In this document: positions 18,049 through 27,077 of the stretch, piece by piece | Layout: the number at the start of each line of letters is the position of its first letter | Position numbering within the stretch: the stretch's first letter is position 1 | Assembly: GCA_019359275.1 (NCBI GenBank) | Contig: JAHHHP010000023.1 | Location: 1-64,000 of the forward strand | Reading direction: 5' to 3' | Length of the DNA: 64,000 nt | Source of the DNA: Myxacorys chilensis ATA2-1-KO14 | GTDB lineage: Bacteria; Cyanobacteriota; Cyanobacteriia; Leptolyngbyales; Leptolyngbyaceae | Translations under genes and position numbers: made by a program | Notes under the pieces: model-generated | What the model saw: the letters and a program-made list of their open reading frames with translations, nothing else | Database searches by the model: none | What the model was told of the DNA's origin: nothing

Positions 18049-20448
18049 ATGATTGTCTTATCATTGACGATTCTGATCGTGGGTCTATTGCTATTAGGAT
18101 ATTTTGGCGCACCATTATGGCTTTGGTCGTTGTATGGTGCGAGCGTACTGCTAACGGCACAAGCGTCCCTCTGGCTCTGGGCAATTTATGGCGGTGTTGC
18201 GCTCATTCTGAACGTTCCTTGGCTGCGTCGGAACCTGTTGACTGCGCCACTGATGCAAGTCATCCAGCCGCCGAAAATTTCTGAAACAGAACGCGCCGCC
18301 ATTAACGCCGGGACGGTCTGGGTCGAAGGAGAATTCTTCTCAGGTGCGCTTAACTTCAACCGCATCAATCAGGAACCTTATCCAGCCGTGTCGCCTGAAT
18401 TGCAAACCTTTCTGGATGGCCCCGTGGAGCAAGTTTGCCGCATGGCAACAGATTGGGAAATCCATCGCCGCAAAGATTTACCGGCGGATGTGTGGCGTTA
18501 TCTCGAACAGGAACGATTCTTCGGCATGATGATTCCAACCCAATACGATGGCTTGGGATTCTCGAACCTTGCCTACAGCAGTGTGATGATGAAACTTGCC
18601 TCACGATCGTTTATCCACACCGCAACGGTCGGCGTTACAAACTCGCTAGGCCCAGCTAAGCTATTACTCCATTACGGTACTGAAGCCCAAAAAGATTACT
18701 ACTTGCCACGACTTGCACGGGGAGAAGAAATTCCTTGTTTTGCCTTAACTGAACCAACGGCTGGATCAGATGCAGCAAGTATTACATCTAAAGGGATTGT
18801 GTTTCGGGGAGAAGACGGAACGCTATATCTGAGGTTAAACTTCCGAAAACGCTACATTACACTGGGCGCGATCGCAACTCTGATCGGACTCGCATTCAAG
18901 CTATCTGATCCAGAAAATTTATTGGGCAAAGGCGAAGACGTTGGAATTACCTGTGTACTCGTTCCATCCAACACACCCGGCCTGATCTTGGGCAAACGTC
19001 ATGACCCAATGGGCGTGCCGTTTTACAATTCTCCAGTGGAAGGACGGGATGTTGTTGTTGCGGTCGATCAAATTATTGGAGGCGTAGAACAAGCCGGACA
19101 AGGCTGGAAAATGCTCATGCAAAGTTTAGCCGCAGGACGAGGCATTAGTTTTCCAGCAAGTTGCACTGGCGTTGCTAAGTTAGTCGCCCGAGTCACAGGT
19201 GCCCATGCCAAAGTTAGAAAACAATTTGGTTTATCAATCGGTCGATTTGAGGGCATCGAAGAACCGTTAGCCCGAATTGGCGGACTGACGTATCTCCTGG
19301 ATGCGGCTCGGATCTATACGGCTAGTGCCGTGGATCAAGGTGAAAAACCTGCGGTGGTCTCTGCGATCGCTAAATATCAGTTCACTGAAATCACCCGAAA
19401 ACTCGTCAGCGATGGCATGGATATTCTAGGGGGTTCAGGTATTTCTCGTGGACCGAGGAATCTACTTGCAAACTTCTACACCGCAATGCCGATTCCAATT
19501 ACCGTTGAAGGTTCCAATATTCTGACGCGAACATTGATGATCTTTGGGCAAGGGGTGATTCGGTGTCATCCTTATCTCTACGAGGAAGTAAAGGCGATTG
19601 AAGCAAACGATGCGATCGCATTCGATCAAGTGTTATGGAATCACATTGGATTGATTGTGAGAAACGGTTTCCGAACGGTTCTACTAGGCTTGTCTCGTGG
19701 CTATCTAGCAGGGGTAGCAATCAGTCCAACCGCTCGCTACTATCAAAAACTAGCTTGGGCATCTGCAACCTTTGCTTTTCTCACAGATTTAATGCTGTTA
19801 GGGTTTGGAGGCTCACTGAAACGACACGAGAAACTTACAGGAAGATTAGCAGATTGGGTGTCATGGATGTATTTGGGAACTGCAACGCTACGACGATTTG
19901 AAGCTGAAGGATGTAAGTCAGAAGATCTGATTTTCGTGCATTGGGCAATGCAGTATAGTTTTGCGCAAATTCAGCAAGCGTTAGAAGGCATCTTGAGTAA
20001 TCTACCCATTCCCCTGCTCCTAAGCTTTGTAAGATTGAATCCGTTCGGTAGTCTTCCGTCCGATCGGCTTGGCAGTCAAGTTGCACAGGCACTGCAAATT
20101 CCTGGGGAAGGGCGCAATCTATTAACCTCTGGCATTTACGTTCCGACTCATCCTGATGAAGCTTTAGGACGGCTAGAGCAAGCTTTAACGCTCTCTGATC
20201 AAGCTGAACATCTCGTTAAAACAGTGATGGCAGCGAGCCGGGCGGGTCAATTGCCTCCAGGCAAACTAGAGGACTTAATTGCTTTGGCACTCAACGCTGA
20301 AATTGTTTCTGATACGGAGGCTGAACTGATTCGGGCAGCCGAATCTGCGCGACTGGATGCAATTCAGGTCGATGCATTTACTTTGCAAGAATATTACGGT
20401 AGCGAATTACCTGCACCAAATTTCTCAAAAGTTTTCATGCAGAAATAA
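18049..20448 (+). CDS. fadE: Acyl-CoA dehydrogenase, E. coli FadE type
   Basis: 799 residues, close to E. coli FadE in length and arrangement. Two hydrophobic segments occupy residues 1-45. A dehydrogenase core follows, with [35 protein letters not shown] and a [10 protein letters not shown] segment leading into MIFGQG and IRCHPY. The C-terminal domain is of DUF1974 type. It oxidises acyl-CoA to trans-2-enoyl-CoA with FAD, passing electrons to ETF. No ETF genes are in the window. AAGGAG lies upstream. The mixed pattern, FadN order with a proteobacterial-type FadE, suggests a cluster gained from another phylum. HIP1 octamers inside the genes argue that this was not recent. Confidence 0.93.
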   Translation: MIVLSLTILIVGLLLLGYFGAPLWLWSLYGASVLLTAQASLWLWAIYGGVALILNVPWLRRNLLTAPLMQVIQPPKISETERAAINAGTVWVEGEFFSGALNFNRINQEPYPAVSPELQTFLDGPVEQVCRMATDWEIHRRKDLPADVWRYLEQERFFGMMIPTQYDGLGFSNLAYSSVMMKLASRSFIHTATVGVTNSLGPAKLLLHYGTEAQKDYYLPRLARGEEIPCFALTEPTAGSDAASITSKGIVFRGEDGTLYLRLNFRKRYITLGAIATLIGLAFKLSDPENLLGKGEDVGITCVLVPSNTPGLILGKRHDPMGVPFYNSPVEGRDVVVAVDQIIGGVEQAGQGWKMLMQSLAAGRGISFPASCTGVAKLVARVTGAHAKVRKQFGLSIGRFEGIEEPLARIGGLTYLLDAARIYTASAVDQGEKPAVVSAIAKYQFTEITRKLVSDGMDILGGSGISRGPRNLLANFYTAMPIPITVEGSNILTRTLMIFGQGVIRCHPYLYEEVKAIEANDAIAFDQVLWNHIGLIVRNGFRTVLLGLSRGYLAGVAISPTARYYQKLAWASATFAFLTDLMLLGFGGSLKRHEKLTGRLADWVSWMYLGTATLRRFEAEGCKSEDLIFVHWAMQYSFAQIQQALEGILSNLPIPLLLSFVRLNPFGSLPSDRLGSQVAQALQIPGEGRNLLTSGIYVPTHPDEALGRLEQALTLSDQAEHLVKTVMAASRAGQLPPGKLEDLIALALNAEIVSDTEAELIRAAESARLDAIQVDAFTLQEYYGSELPAPNFSKVFMQK

Positions 20449-20513
20449 TCATATCGTTGACTAGACCCTGAAGTAGAAAATTGTCCTGGTCTACCCAATT
20501 CGCAATCTTCCGC

Positions 20514-20771
20514 TCATGTATTCCCGTCATTATTTCTCTTAAAAGCAAATATTTCAACTCGCGCACCCAGACTAACCATAGCCCTCAGGTGGAGCGAAGC
20601 GCTATGGCTCGAAAAACAATTTGCGTTTCCAAGTCCATTTTCTGCGGTAACGGTATAATACGCCATCTCACCTAGGGAAAGTAACCTAATCGGTAAGGTT
20701 GAATAGATAATTTGAATGGCATTTTCGTAGTCAAATCGTCGAAAAAATGCAGCTTCGGCAGTGATCATCAC
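20514..20771 (-). CDS. Possible small hypothetical protein
   Basis: An 85-residue frame with a good SD (GGAGGA about 12 bases before ATG). The first 40 residues look protein-like (FDYENAIQIIYSTLPIRLL). The last third is encoded by the hairpin repeat at 20576-20607, which suggests a repeat inserted into, and altered, an older gene. No domain was recognised. Confidence 0.35.
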   Translation of the reverse strand: MMITAEAAFFRRFDYENAIQIIYSTLPIRLLSLGEMAYYTVTAENGLGNANCFSSHSASLHLRAMVSLGARVEIFAFKRNNDGNT

Positions 20772-21145
20772 AGATCTGGGTCCTCCTCCCGCTTACAAAT
20801 TAGAAAAGCTCAATCATCGGTCATGCCGATGGCTCTTTCGTCTAGGCTTCAGCCGCTTATTCTTAGAAGCAGGATGGTGCAAAAGTTCTAGTTGTTGATG
20901 TTGTTACAGTTTACGCAGCCCTTCCACCGAAAATTACGTAAAATGCAAGAAATCATAACATCATGAAGACCTGATAAAGCTCTCAAAGCTTCACTGGGCA
21001 AGGGTTGTAAAGGAAATTTTAGGCAAAATAGCTCAAATTAGCTACCTCAGACCTGCTCTGGCATAGCTCTAGCGATACAAGCCTAGCTAGAGGCTGATCC
21101 ACCGTGGGGACGATGTATAGCGTCCTAATAGGTTTTTACACTGAG

Positions 21146-21191
21146 CGGAAACAAAGGATCATAGTTTTTTAACCTTTTTCCTTTGTTGCCG
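21146..21191. promoter_or_regulatory. Long hairpin upstream of the PEP-CTERM gene
   Basis: CGGAAACAAAGGA (21146-21158) pairs with TCCTTTGTTGCCG (21179-21191), with one mismatch in 13 and a 20-base loop rich in T. It ends 90 bases before ATG 21281. It may be a 5'-UTR structure or the terminator of an upstream transcript. Confidence 0.4.
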
Positions 21192-21280
21192 TTCATACAG
21201 CGGCGGCTGGTTTGCTGGTTCGCACACCGAAGTGTCTTTTACTATAAAATTCTGAAAATCTTGTTCGTAGCGTTAGGTTA

Positions 21281-22324
21281 ATGGTGTTAGAAGACAGTTC
21301 CACTTCAAAAAAAACCGGAAAGCAGGCTAGCTCTCGTCGCTTTCAGCTATTTTCACTTAAAACTATGAGTTCCTATCGTCGGCGTCATTTTCCAACCCTG
21401 GCTTTAAGCGCAACAGTGGGATGGCTCGCTAGTAGTTTGGCAATTCAAGCGCATGCAGCCGACATGTCACTAGGAAACAGTGGCGTTCGATTTAACAGAG
21501 ACACGACTCTAGAAACAAATTTTGTTGAGTCTCACGGTGCGTATCAGTCCACATTCGGGGTGATCAACTTGGATACCAATGAGAAGACGCCCCTTCTTGT
21601 TGAGACTAAACCGGCGGATGAACCAGCCAGTATCTTCAACCCATCGAGCAAGGTCAGCAACGTTGGAACCGCCAATGACTTTCTTGGAACCGCACAAGGC
21701 ACAGTAGCCAATCCTTCTGCCACTTACAACTTTAAAGCAAACACAAATTATGTATTTTATCTAGAGTCTAACTACAACGGTCGTCCTACAGGGACGGTTT
21801 ACTCTAGCGACGTGATGAACGCCAACAAGGAGAGACAGGTTTCGTTTAGTGGCGACCCGGCAAACTTCTGTCAAGGAAGCGGCGTTTCTTTAGCGTGGGA
21901 TGACACTGGATCTGATTTGGTGCGTAATCGTGATCAGCAAGACCGGGACTTCGACGATTTCATTGTTCGCCTGCGAGATACCGCTTGCCCAATCGGTGGC
22001 GGTGACACGCCTGGTGCTGCTGCCCTTGCTCCTCCAGAAAGCGTTGCTCCAACGGTTGGTCAGTTGCCGCCAGCAGGCGCTCCGATCGCGGCGGCTGGTC
22101 CAGGTGCAGGGAACTTGACGCTGCCTTTGGGCTTGCTGGGTGCAGGCGCGATCGCTGGAATCGCAATCGCGGCGGGCGGCGGTGACGATGATAATGACAA
22201 TGGTGGCGCTGGTGGCGCTGGTGGCGAACCAATTCCTGAACCGTTTACGATCGTGGGTTCGGGAGCTGCTGTTGGGTTTGCTGCCTTGATGCGTCGCCGT
22301 GCCAGAAGTCGCAAGAAGCAGTAA
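21281..22324 (+). CDS. PEP-CTERM exported protein
   Basis: 347 residues. A second ATG at 21365 would give a more usual signal peptide (SSYRRRHFPTLALS..., cleavage after AIQAHA). The exported domain is about 170 residues, contains DFDDFIVRL, and resembles the DUF4114 group. Then come a Pro/Ala/Gly linker, an acidic Gly-rich DDDNDN patch, and the sorting tail PEPFTIVGSG, hydrophobic helix, RRRARSRKKQ. The tail is the PEP-CTERM signal, which an exosortase/archaeosortase-like protease processes in bacteria that make extracellular polysaccharide. No exosortase gene is in the window. The polysaccharide cluster begins 5 kb downstream. Confidence 0.85.
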   Translation: MVLEDSSTSKKTGKQASSRRFQLFSLKTMSSYRRRHFPTLALSATVGWLASSLAIQAHAADMSLGNSGVRFNRDTTLETNFVESHGAYQSTFGVINLDTNEKTPLLVETKPADEPASIFNPSSKVSNVGTANDFLGTAQGTVANPSATYNFKANTNYVFYLESNYNGRPTGTVYSSDVMNANKERQVSFSGDPANFCQGSGVSLAWDDTGSDLVRNRDQQDRDFDDFIVRLRDTACPIGGGDTPGAAALAPPESVAPTVGQLPPAGAPIAAAGPGAGNLTLPLGLLGAGAIAGIAIAAGGGDDDNDNGGAGGAGGEPIPEPFTIVGSGAAVGFAALMRRRARSRKKQ

Positions 22325-22377
22325 TGAATTAAGTCTCCGCAATGCCTTAAATTTACTGTTTTGAAATTGTTCTGGAT

Positions 22378-22404
22378 CCCTCCTTGCTACAAGGAGGGGT
22401 TTTT
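22378..22404 (+). terminator. Rho-independent terminator after the PEP-CTERM gene
   Basis: CCCTCCTTG, loop CTA, CAAGGAGGG: a perfect nine-base-pair stem followed by GTTTTT. It is 54 bases after the stop codon. Confidence 0.9.
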
Positions 22405-22828
22405 AGCGTGCGGCGATCACAAGACGCAATAGAGCTTTAGACGCGCATGGCAGAAAAGCTATTTTGTGGCGCAACCTTACTACCCATCGCAGCACGATTT
22501 GGAAACCGAATGGTGATGCGTATACCGCGATCGCGCTTGATTCGTAAGTTAACTCTCCATATCACTTGCCAAGACAGGTTTAGAGAACCTGTCTTTTCTT
22601 TTAATTATTTCCAGCCAGTGAATTTACAGAGCAACGGTTTTGGTCTCCGTTCTTCTCCGTAGAAGTTCGCTAGGTTCATCTAGCTCAGAATGGTTTTATG
22701 TCGATGATTGCCATTTTCTGGATATTCGTCAGAAGAAACTTAGAGAAATTTCCACTTAATAATTCCCAATTAAGAGTAGCAAATTTCTGCTGATCACTCT
22801 GCACCTTTCACCCTCAATTCTGAAACTT
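22405..22828. other. Intergenic region with a second terminator
   Basis: About 420 bases without a supported gene. The hairpin AGACAGGTT/AACCTGTCT (22572-22594), followed by TTTCTTTT, looks like another rho-independent terminator, so a short transcript may end here. A 71-residue frame at 22447-22662 runs through it and is not credible. Confidence 0.5.
22572..22602 (+). terminator. Rho-independent terminator without an obvious gene
   Basis: A nine-base-pair perfect stem, five-base loop and T-rich tail. The nearest upstream plus-strand gene already has its own terminator 170 bases earlier, so a small RNA ending here is possible. Confidence 0.5.
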
Positions 22829-25800
22829 ATGAACTTTGAGCGCTCATCGACTACAGGTCTCACCTCTACCCCAAATACTTCAAGCGATCGCATCTCTCGT
22901 CCATTACTTCATCTGCCCTCTACTCCTCAATCTGCGGCTTCTGGCACAACTAGCCTTCTATTTATCGATACAGGTGTCAATGACTATCAAAGTCTGCTAG
23001 CAGGAGTTCAGCCAAATACAGAGGTTCGTGTTTTAGATTCGAATCAAGATGCGATCGCTCAAATCACCCAGACGCTAATGGGGCGATCAAATATTTCTAG
23101 TTTGCACATTGTCTCTCACGCTGAAGCAGGGAGTTTGCAGCTAGGCTCAGATTGGGTTGATTTGCAGGATCTTGACCGAGATTCCACTCAGATACGATCG
23201 TGGGCAAGTGCCTTAACCGAGGATGCAGATATTCTTCTGTACGGTTGCAATGTAGCAGCGGGTAAAATCGGTCAAACCTTTGTGCAACAGTTGGCAAAAT
23301 TAACCAGCGCGGATGTTGCTGCTTCTACTGACATTACTGGCAATGCAGCGCTAGGTGGAAACTGGAGTCTAGAAGCAACGACTGGAGAAATTGAGGCTCC
23401 TCTGGCATTTCAAGCAGCAGTGCTAAACAGTTACCTCGGCATCCTTCCTAGTAGCAGTGTCGTCATTAGCCAGGTTTATGGAGCAGGTGGCAACAGTGGG
23501 GCAACTTACAAAAATGACTTCATTGAGCTTTTTAACCGAGGCACAACCGCAGTTGATCTGACTGGTTGGACGGTACAGTATGCCGCTTCGATGGGTACTG
23601 CTTGGTCGAGTACGGTACTCTCTGGTTCAATCTCCCCAGGCAGCTACTATCTAATCAGCCAAATTTCTGAAGGTGCCAATGGATCTGCTTTGCCTTCACC
23701 GGACGCATCAGGTTCACTCGCTATGTCTTCCACAACTGGCAAAGTTGCGCTTGTCAACAACACGACAAGTCTCATAGGTGCTAATCCTACAGGAGCCAGC
23801 GTTGTCGATTTGGTCGGTTATGGTGCTGCGAATGGGTCTGAAGGGAGTCCTACTGGAGCTTTAAGTAATACGACTGCTGCAATCAGAAAGAGTGGCAACA
23901 TTGATACAGACAATAACCTTAACGATTTTACGGTCAATACACCACGACCTCGCAATGCTAAATCAACTCCCGCGATTGGCTTGTCAGCAACGCCCTTGTC
24001 CTACAGTGAAAATGCTGGTTCAATCGCCATTAACAGCACTCTCACCCTCACCGACGCCGACTCCCCTAACTTCAACGGGGGCACGTTAACTGTCGACTTC
24101 ACTAGTGGTGCTAATAGCAACGACATTCTACTCATTCGCAATGACCCAGCCGGGGCTGGACAAGTTAGTGCAGGCGTAGATTCTCCGGGTCGAAATTCTC
24201 TTAGAGTTGGAGTACAGACGATCGGAGCCTTTACCGGAGGAACCAATGGCACACCACTCGTCATTACCTTTAATGCCAATGCAACCCCAACGAACGTGCA
24301 AGCGTTAATGCGGAATATCACCTACAGTAATCTGTCAGATGCCCCAGTTGCGGGAGATCGCACAGTGCGTTTCCGGCTAATTGATGACACAGGAGCGATC
24401 GGTACAGCCAGTAAAACGGTTAGCCTCACCGCAGTCAATGATGCTCCAGTAATCGCGGCTCCTGGTGCATCCATCACCCTCTTCAATGGGACGAATAATA
24501 CACCCAACTCTCAGGGATTTGTCTATCAGACTCTTCCCAATCTTCCCTTGGCTGCCGTTCAAAGCGGAAATACTTTGAATACGAGTGGCTTAATTCAAGA
24601 TTATGTCGGCTACATTGCCAAACCTGAGTTGATGCCAAATCTCGATCGCACAACGGGTTATAGCCTCAAGTTTGCAGTTCAAGTTAATGCGGAAAACCAC
24701 TCCGACCCTGGCGCTGAAAAAAATGGCGATGGTAATGCCGATCGAGCAGGTTTTAGTGTAACGGTTCTCGGCAACGACAAAAAAGGTATCGAACTGGGTT
24801 TCTGGGAGAACCGGATCTGGGCGCAGAATGATGGTACAGCTGAACCTCCGACTGGCACGCTTTTCACCCAAGGAGAGGGAGCAAACTTGGATACCAAAAC
24901 CAAGTCGGTTAACTACGAAATTCGGGTTTTAGATAATACCTATCGTTTGTTCGCTGACGGGACTCAAATTCTTACAGGAACTCTGCGAGATTACAGCAGT
25001 TTCGTTGCTCCCGCGTTTCTCCCCAGTAACCCCTATCAAACGCCTAATTTCCTATTTTTGGGAGACAACACGCCTACCTCCAGTGCTAATTTCACGCTAG
25101 GTGCGGTTTCTGTCACAACAGGCTCAACAACGTCACTCACTGCCCAACAAGATACCGATTTTGTCGTTCCAGGGATAAGCCTCAATGATGTGGATGCTGG
25201 TAATAACATCATCACAGCCACACTGCAAGCCTTTGCTGGCAGTTTGAAAGTCAATTCTAATGTCTCTGGTGGTGTCACCTCTGTGAGTGGTAATGGAACA
25301 AGTTCTGTTGTTTTGAGTGGAACTATCAGCCAAATCAACACTACCCTCTCTAACGTAACTGGACTGATCTACCGAGGTAATTCAGGCTTTGTTGGCAACG
25401 ATTCCATCGATGTTACCGTAAACGATGGTGGCTTTAGCGGCGCGGGTGGAAGTAAAACTGCGCTCAAAACGATCGTACTGAATGTTCAGGCACTACCGAC
25501 GCTTAGCATCAACAATGTTAGCCAAGTTGAAGGTAACAGCGGCACCAAAACTTATGCTTTCACTGTTAACCTCTCTCAAGCTAGCCAAGAAACTGTGACG
25601 GTCAATTATGGAACGATCGACGGCAGCGCTAAGATCTCCAATAATGACTACCTTGCAGCTTCTGACATTCTCACCTTTAATGCGGGTGAAGTGAGCAAAA
25701 CGATCGAGATTCAAGTCAATGGCGATACAAACTTTGAACTCGACGAAACCTTCCTCGTCAAACTCTCGAATGCCAGCAATGCCAGAATTATTGCTGGTGC

Positions 25801-26719
25801 GGACACTGGAATTGGAACAGTTGTGGACGATGACAAGTCAGGCTGGACGATCGCCGAAACCGCAGACTTTGATAAAGATGGCAAGGTAGACGTTTTGTGG
25901 CGCAATATCAGCACCGGAGGTACCGCAATTTGGAAGATGAATGGCACGACCTTTGAGACATCGATTCCTCTAGCGGTAGCTGACCCAAACTGGCGCATCG
26001 AGAGCGTGGCAGACTTCGATAAGAATGGCTATCTAGACCTGCTCTGGCGGAACACCAGCACTGGAACAACGGCGATTTGGACGATGAATGGCTTCACCGT
26101 GACAGGATCTGTTGCTCTACCTGCGGCACCTATCGACTGGAGTATTGAGGGTGTGGCAGACTTCGATCGAGATGGCTTTGTCGATATTCTCTGGCACAAC
26201 ACCAACACGGGCGGCAATGCCATCTGGAAAATGAACGGCACCAGTGTAGCGACCTCGATTGCGCTTTCTGCCACAACTCTGTCTTGGCAAATCAAGGGCA
26301 TCGCTGATTTCGACAACGATGGCTTTGTGGATATTCTGTGGCACAACAACGCAACAGGCGGCAACGCATTCTGGAAGATGAACGGCATGAGTGTCAGTAC
26401 CTCCGTTGCCTTATCAGCGACTCCAGCGGAATGGCAAATTGCGGGTGTGGCAGACTTTGACAACGATGGCTTTACCGATATTCTCTGGCGCAATAGCAGC
26501 ACAGGCGGTACGGCGATTTGGAAGATGAATGGCACAAGCGCTCCCACGTCCACAGCACTGTCATTTGCTGACTTAGATTGGCAGGTGGAGGATCTCAGTG
26601 ACTTAGACGGCGATGGCTTTGTGGATATTGTGTGGCGCAATTACAGCACGGGTGGGAATGCGCTGTGGAAGATGAATGGCACGACGGTGACCACCTCGAT
26701 CGCATTACGCGCTGCGTAG
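22829..26719 (+). CDS. Large multidomain surface protein (DUF4347, LTD, Calx-beta, FG-GAP)
   Basis: 1296 residues. About residues 45-205 match DUF4347 (LLFIDTGVNDYQSL, HIVSHAEAGSLQLG, ILLYGCNVAAG), common at the start of large cyanobacterial and marine exoproteins. From residue 209, VVISQVYGAGGNSGATY begins a lamin-tail domain. About 385-540 is cadherin-like (SYSENAGSIAIN, LTAVNDAP). A lectin/LamG-like stretch and another cadherin-like unit follow. Calx-beta runs about 891-1000 (VSQVEGNSGTKTYAF, ending VVDDD). Residues 1004-1296 hold six FG-GAP/VCBS units of about 48 residues, each with DFDxDGxxDxLW(R/H)N and (I/F)WKMNG. DxDxDG loops bind Ca2+. No classical signal peptide is visible, so export may be by a type I system. 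Likely adhesion or matrix role. Confidence 0.9.
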   Translation: MNFERSSTTGLTSTPNTSSDRISRPLLHLPSTPQSAASGTTSLLFIDTGVNDYQSLLAGVQPNTEVRVLDSNQDAIAQITQTLMGRSNISSLHIVSHAEAGSLQLGSDWVDLQDLDRDSTQIRSWASALTEDADILLYGCNVAAGKIGQTFVQQLAKLTSADVAASTDITGNAALGGNWSLEATTGEIEAPLAFQAAVLNSYLGILPSSSVVISQVYGAGGNSGATYKNDFIELFNRGTTAVDLTGWTVQYAASMGTAWSSTVLSGSISPGSYYLISQISEGANGSALPSPDASGSLAMSSTTGKVALVNNTTSLIGANPTGASVVDLVGYGAANGSEGSPTGALSNTTAAIRKSGNIDTDNNLNDFTVNTPRPRNAKSTPAIGLSATPLSYSENAGSIAINSTLTLTDADSPNFNGGTLTVDFTSGANSNDILLIRNDPAGAGQVSAGVDSPGRNSLRVGVQTIGAFTGGTNGTPLVITFNANATPTNVQALMRNITYSNLSDAPVAGDRTVRFRLIDDTGAIGTASKTVSLTAVNDAPVIAAPGASITLFNGTNNTPNSQGFVYQTLPNLPLAAVQSGNTLNTSGLIQDYVGYIAKPELMPNLDRTTGYSLKFAVQVNAENHSDPGAEKNGDGNADRAGFSVTVLGNDKKGIELGFWENRIWAQNDGTAEPPTGTLFTQGEGANLDTKTKSVNYEIRVLDNTYRLFADGTQILTGTLRDYSSFVAPAFLPSNPYQTPNFLFLGDNTPTSSANFTLGAVSVTTGSTTSLTAQQDTDFVVPGISLNDVDAGNNIITATLQAFAGSLKVNSNVSGGVTSVSGNGTSSVVLSGTISQINTTLSNVTGLIYRGNSGFVGNDSIDVTVNDGGFSGAGGSKTALKTIVLNVQALPTLSINNVSQVEGNSGTKTYAFTVNLSQASQETVTVNYGTIDGSAKISNNDYLAASDILTFNAGEVSKTIEIQVNGDTNFELDETFLVKLSNASNARIIAGADTGIGTVVDDDKSGWTIAETADFDKDGKVDVLWRNISTGGTAIWKMNGTTFETSIPLAVADPNWRIESVADFDKNGYLDLLWRNTSTGTTAIWTMNGFTVTGSVALPAAPIDWSIEGVADFDRDGFVDILWHNTNTGGNAIWKMNGTSVATSIALSATTLSWQIKGIADFDNDGFVDILWHNNATGGNAFWKMNGMSVSTSVALSATPAEWQIAGVADFDNDGFTDILWRNSSTGGTAIWKMNGTSAPTSTALSFADLDWQVEDLSDLDGDGFVDIVWRNYSTGGNALWKMNGTTVTTSIALRAA

Positions 26720-26750
26720 CATTAATCCGCTTGAATTACTATTTTCTGAG

Positions 26751-26776
26751 AGGCAGACTCTAGGTCTGCCTTTTTT
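26751..26776 (+). terminator. Rho-independent terminator
   Basis: AGGCAGAC, loop TCTAG, GTCTGCCT and a run of T (26771-26776), 32 bases after the stop of the large surface protein. Confidence 0.9.
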
Positions 26777-27077
26777 GTTTTAACTTTTTTGTTCTAAAGA
26801 TACGTTTGAATAAGGGTGGGCATAACGCAGATTCCGCAGAAATACTGCCTCTTCCTCAGTAATATTGCTGCCCTCGCCAAATCACCACTGTCAGCTTCCG
26901 TGTTTTCCGTGGCTGAAAATCTTCTGAGAAAGCCTAATCTATGGGACAGATCAGGGAAGATCATAAAAGCTCGAAATTAAACAGACGAAATTCAAGAAAA
27001 AGACGATCGAAGCACCTTTCTCAGCATCGCTCTCTATAAATTTTCGTCAACAGTCCGACAACTTGAAGGTGGTATCA
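26777..27077. other. Presumed promoter region of the polysaccharide cluster
   Basis: About 300 bases between the terminator and the flippase start. No repeat or operator was recognised. Confidence 0.35.

Larger units (their letters stand above)
20449..21280. other. Intergenic region after fadE
   Basis: About 830 bases. It holds a possible small leftward gene (20514-20771) that spans the hairpin CCATAGC...GCTATGG (20576-20607), a CATCGG/CCGATG mini-hairpin near 20816-20832, and the long hairpin at 21146-21191. No strong terminator for the beta-oxidation cluster was found. Confidence 0.4.

Noticed and set aside
21890..22342. Minus-strand frames (90-150 residues) opposite the PEP-CTERM gene
   Set aside because: Low-complexity reverse reading of a Gly/Ala/Asp-rich linker.
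22447..22662. 71-residue plus-strand frame after the PEP-CTERM gene
   Set aside because: It runs through a strong terminator hairpin (22572-22602) and has no motif.
26029..26640. 203-residue minus-strand frame opposite the FG-GAP repeats
   Set aside because: It is periodic only because the plus-strand repeats are. No independent start signal.
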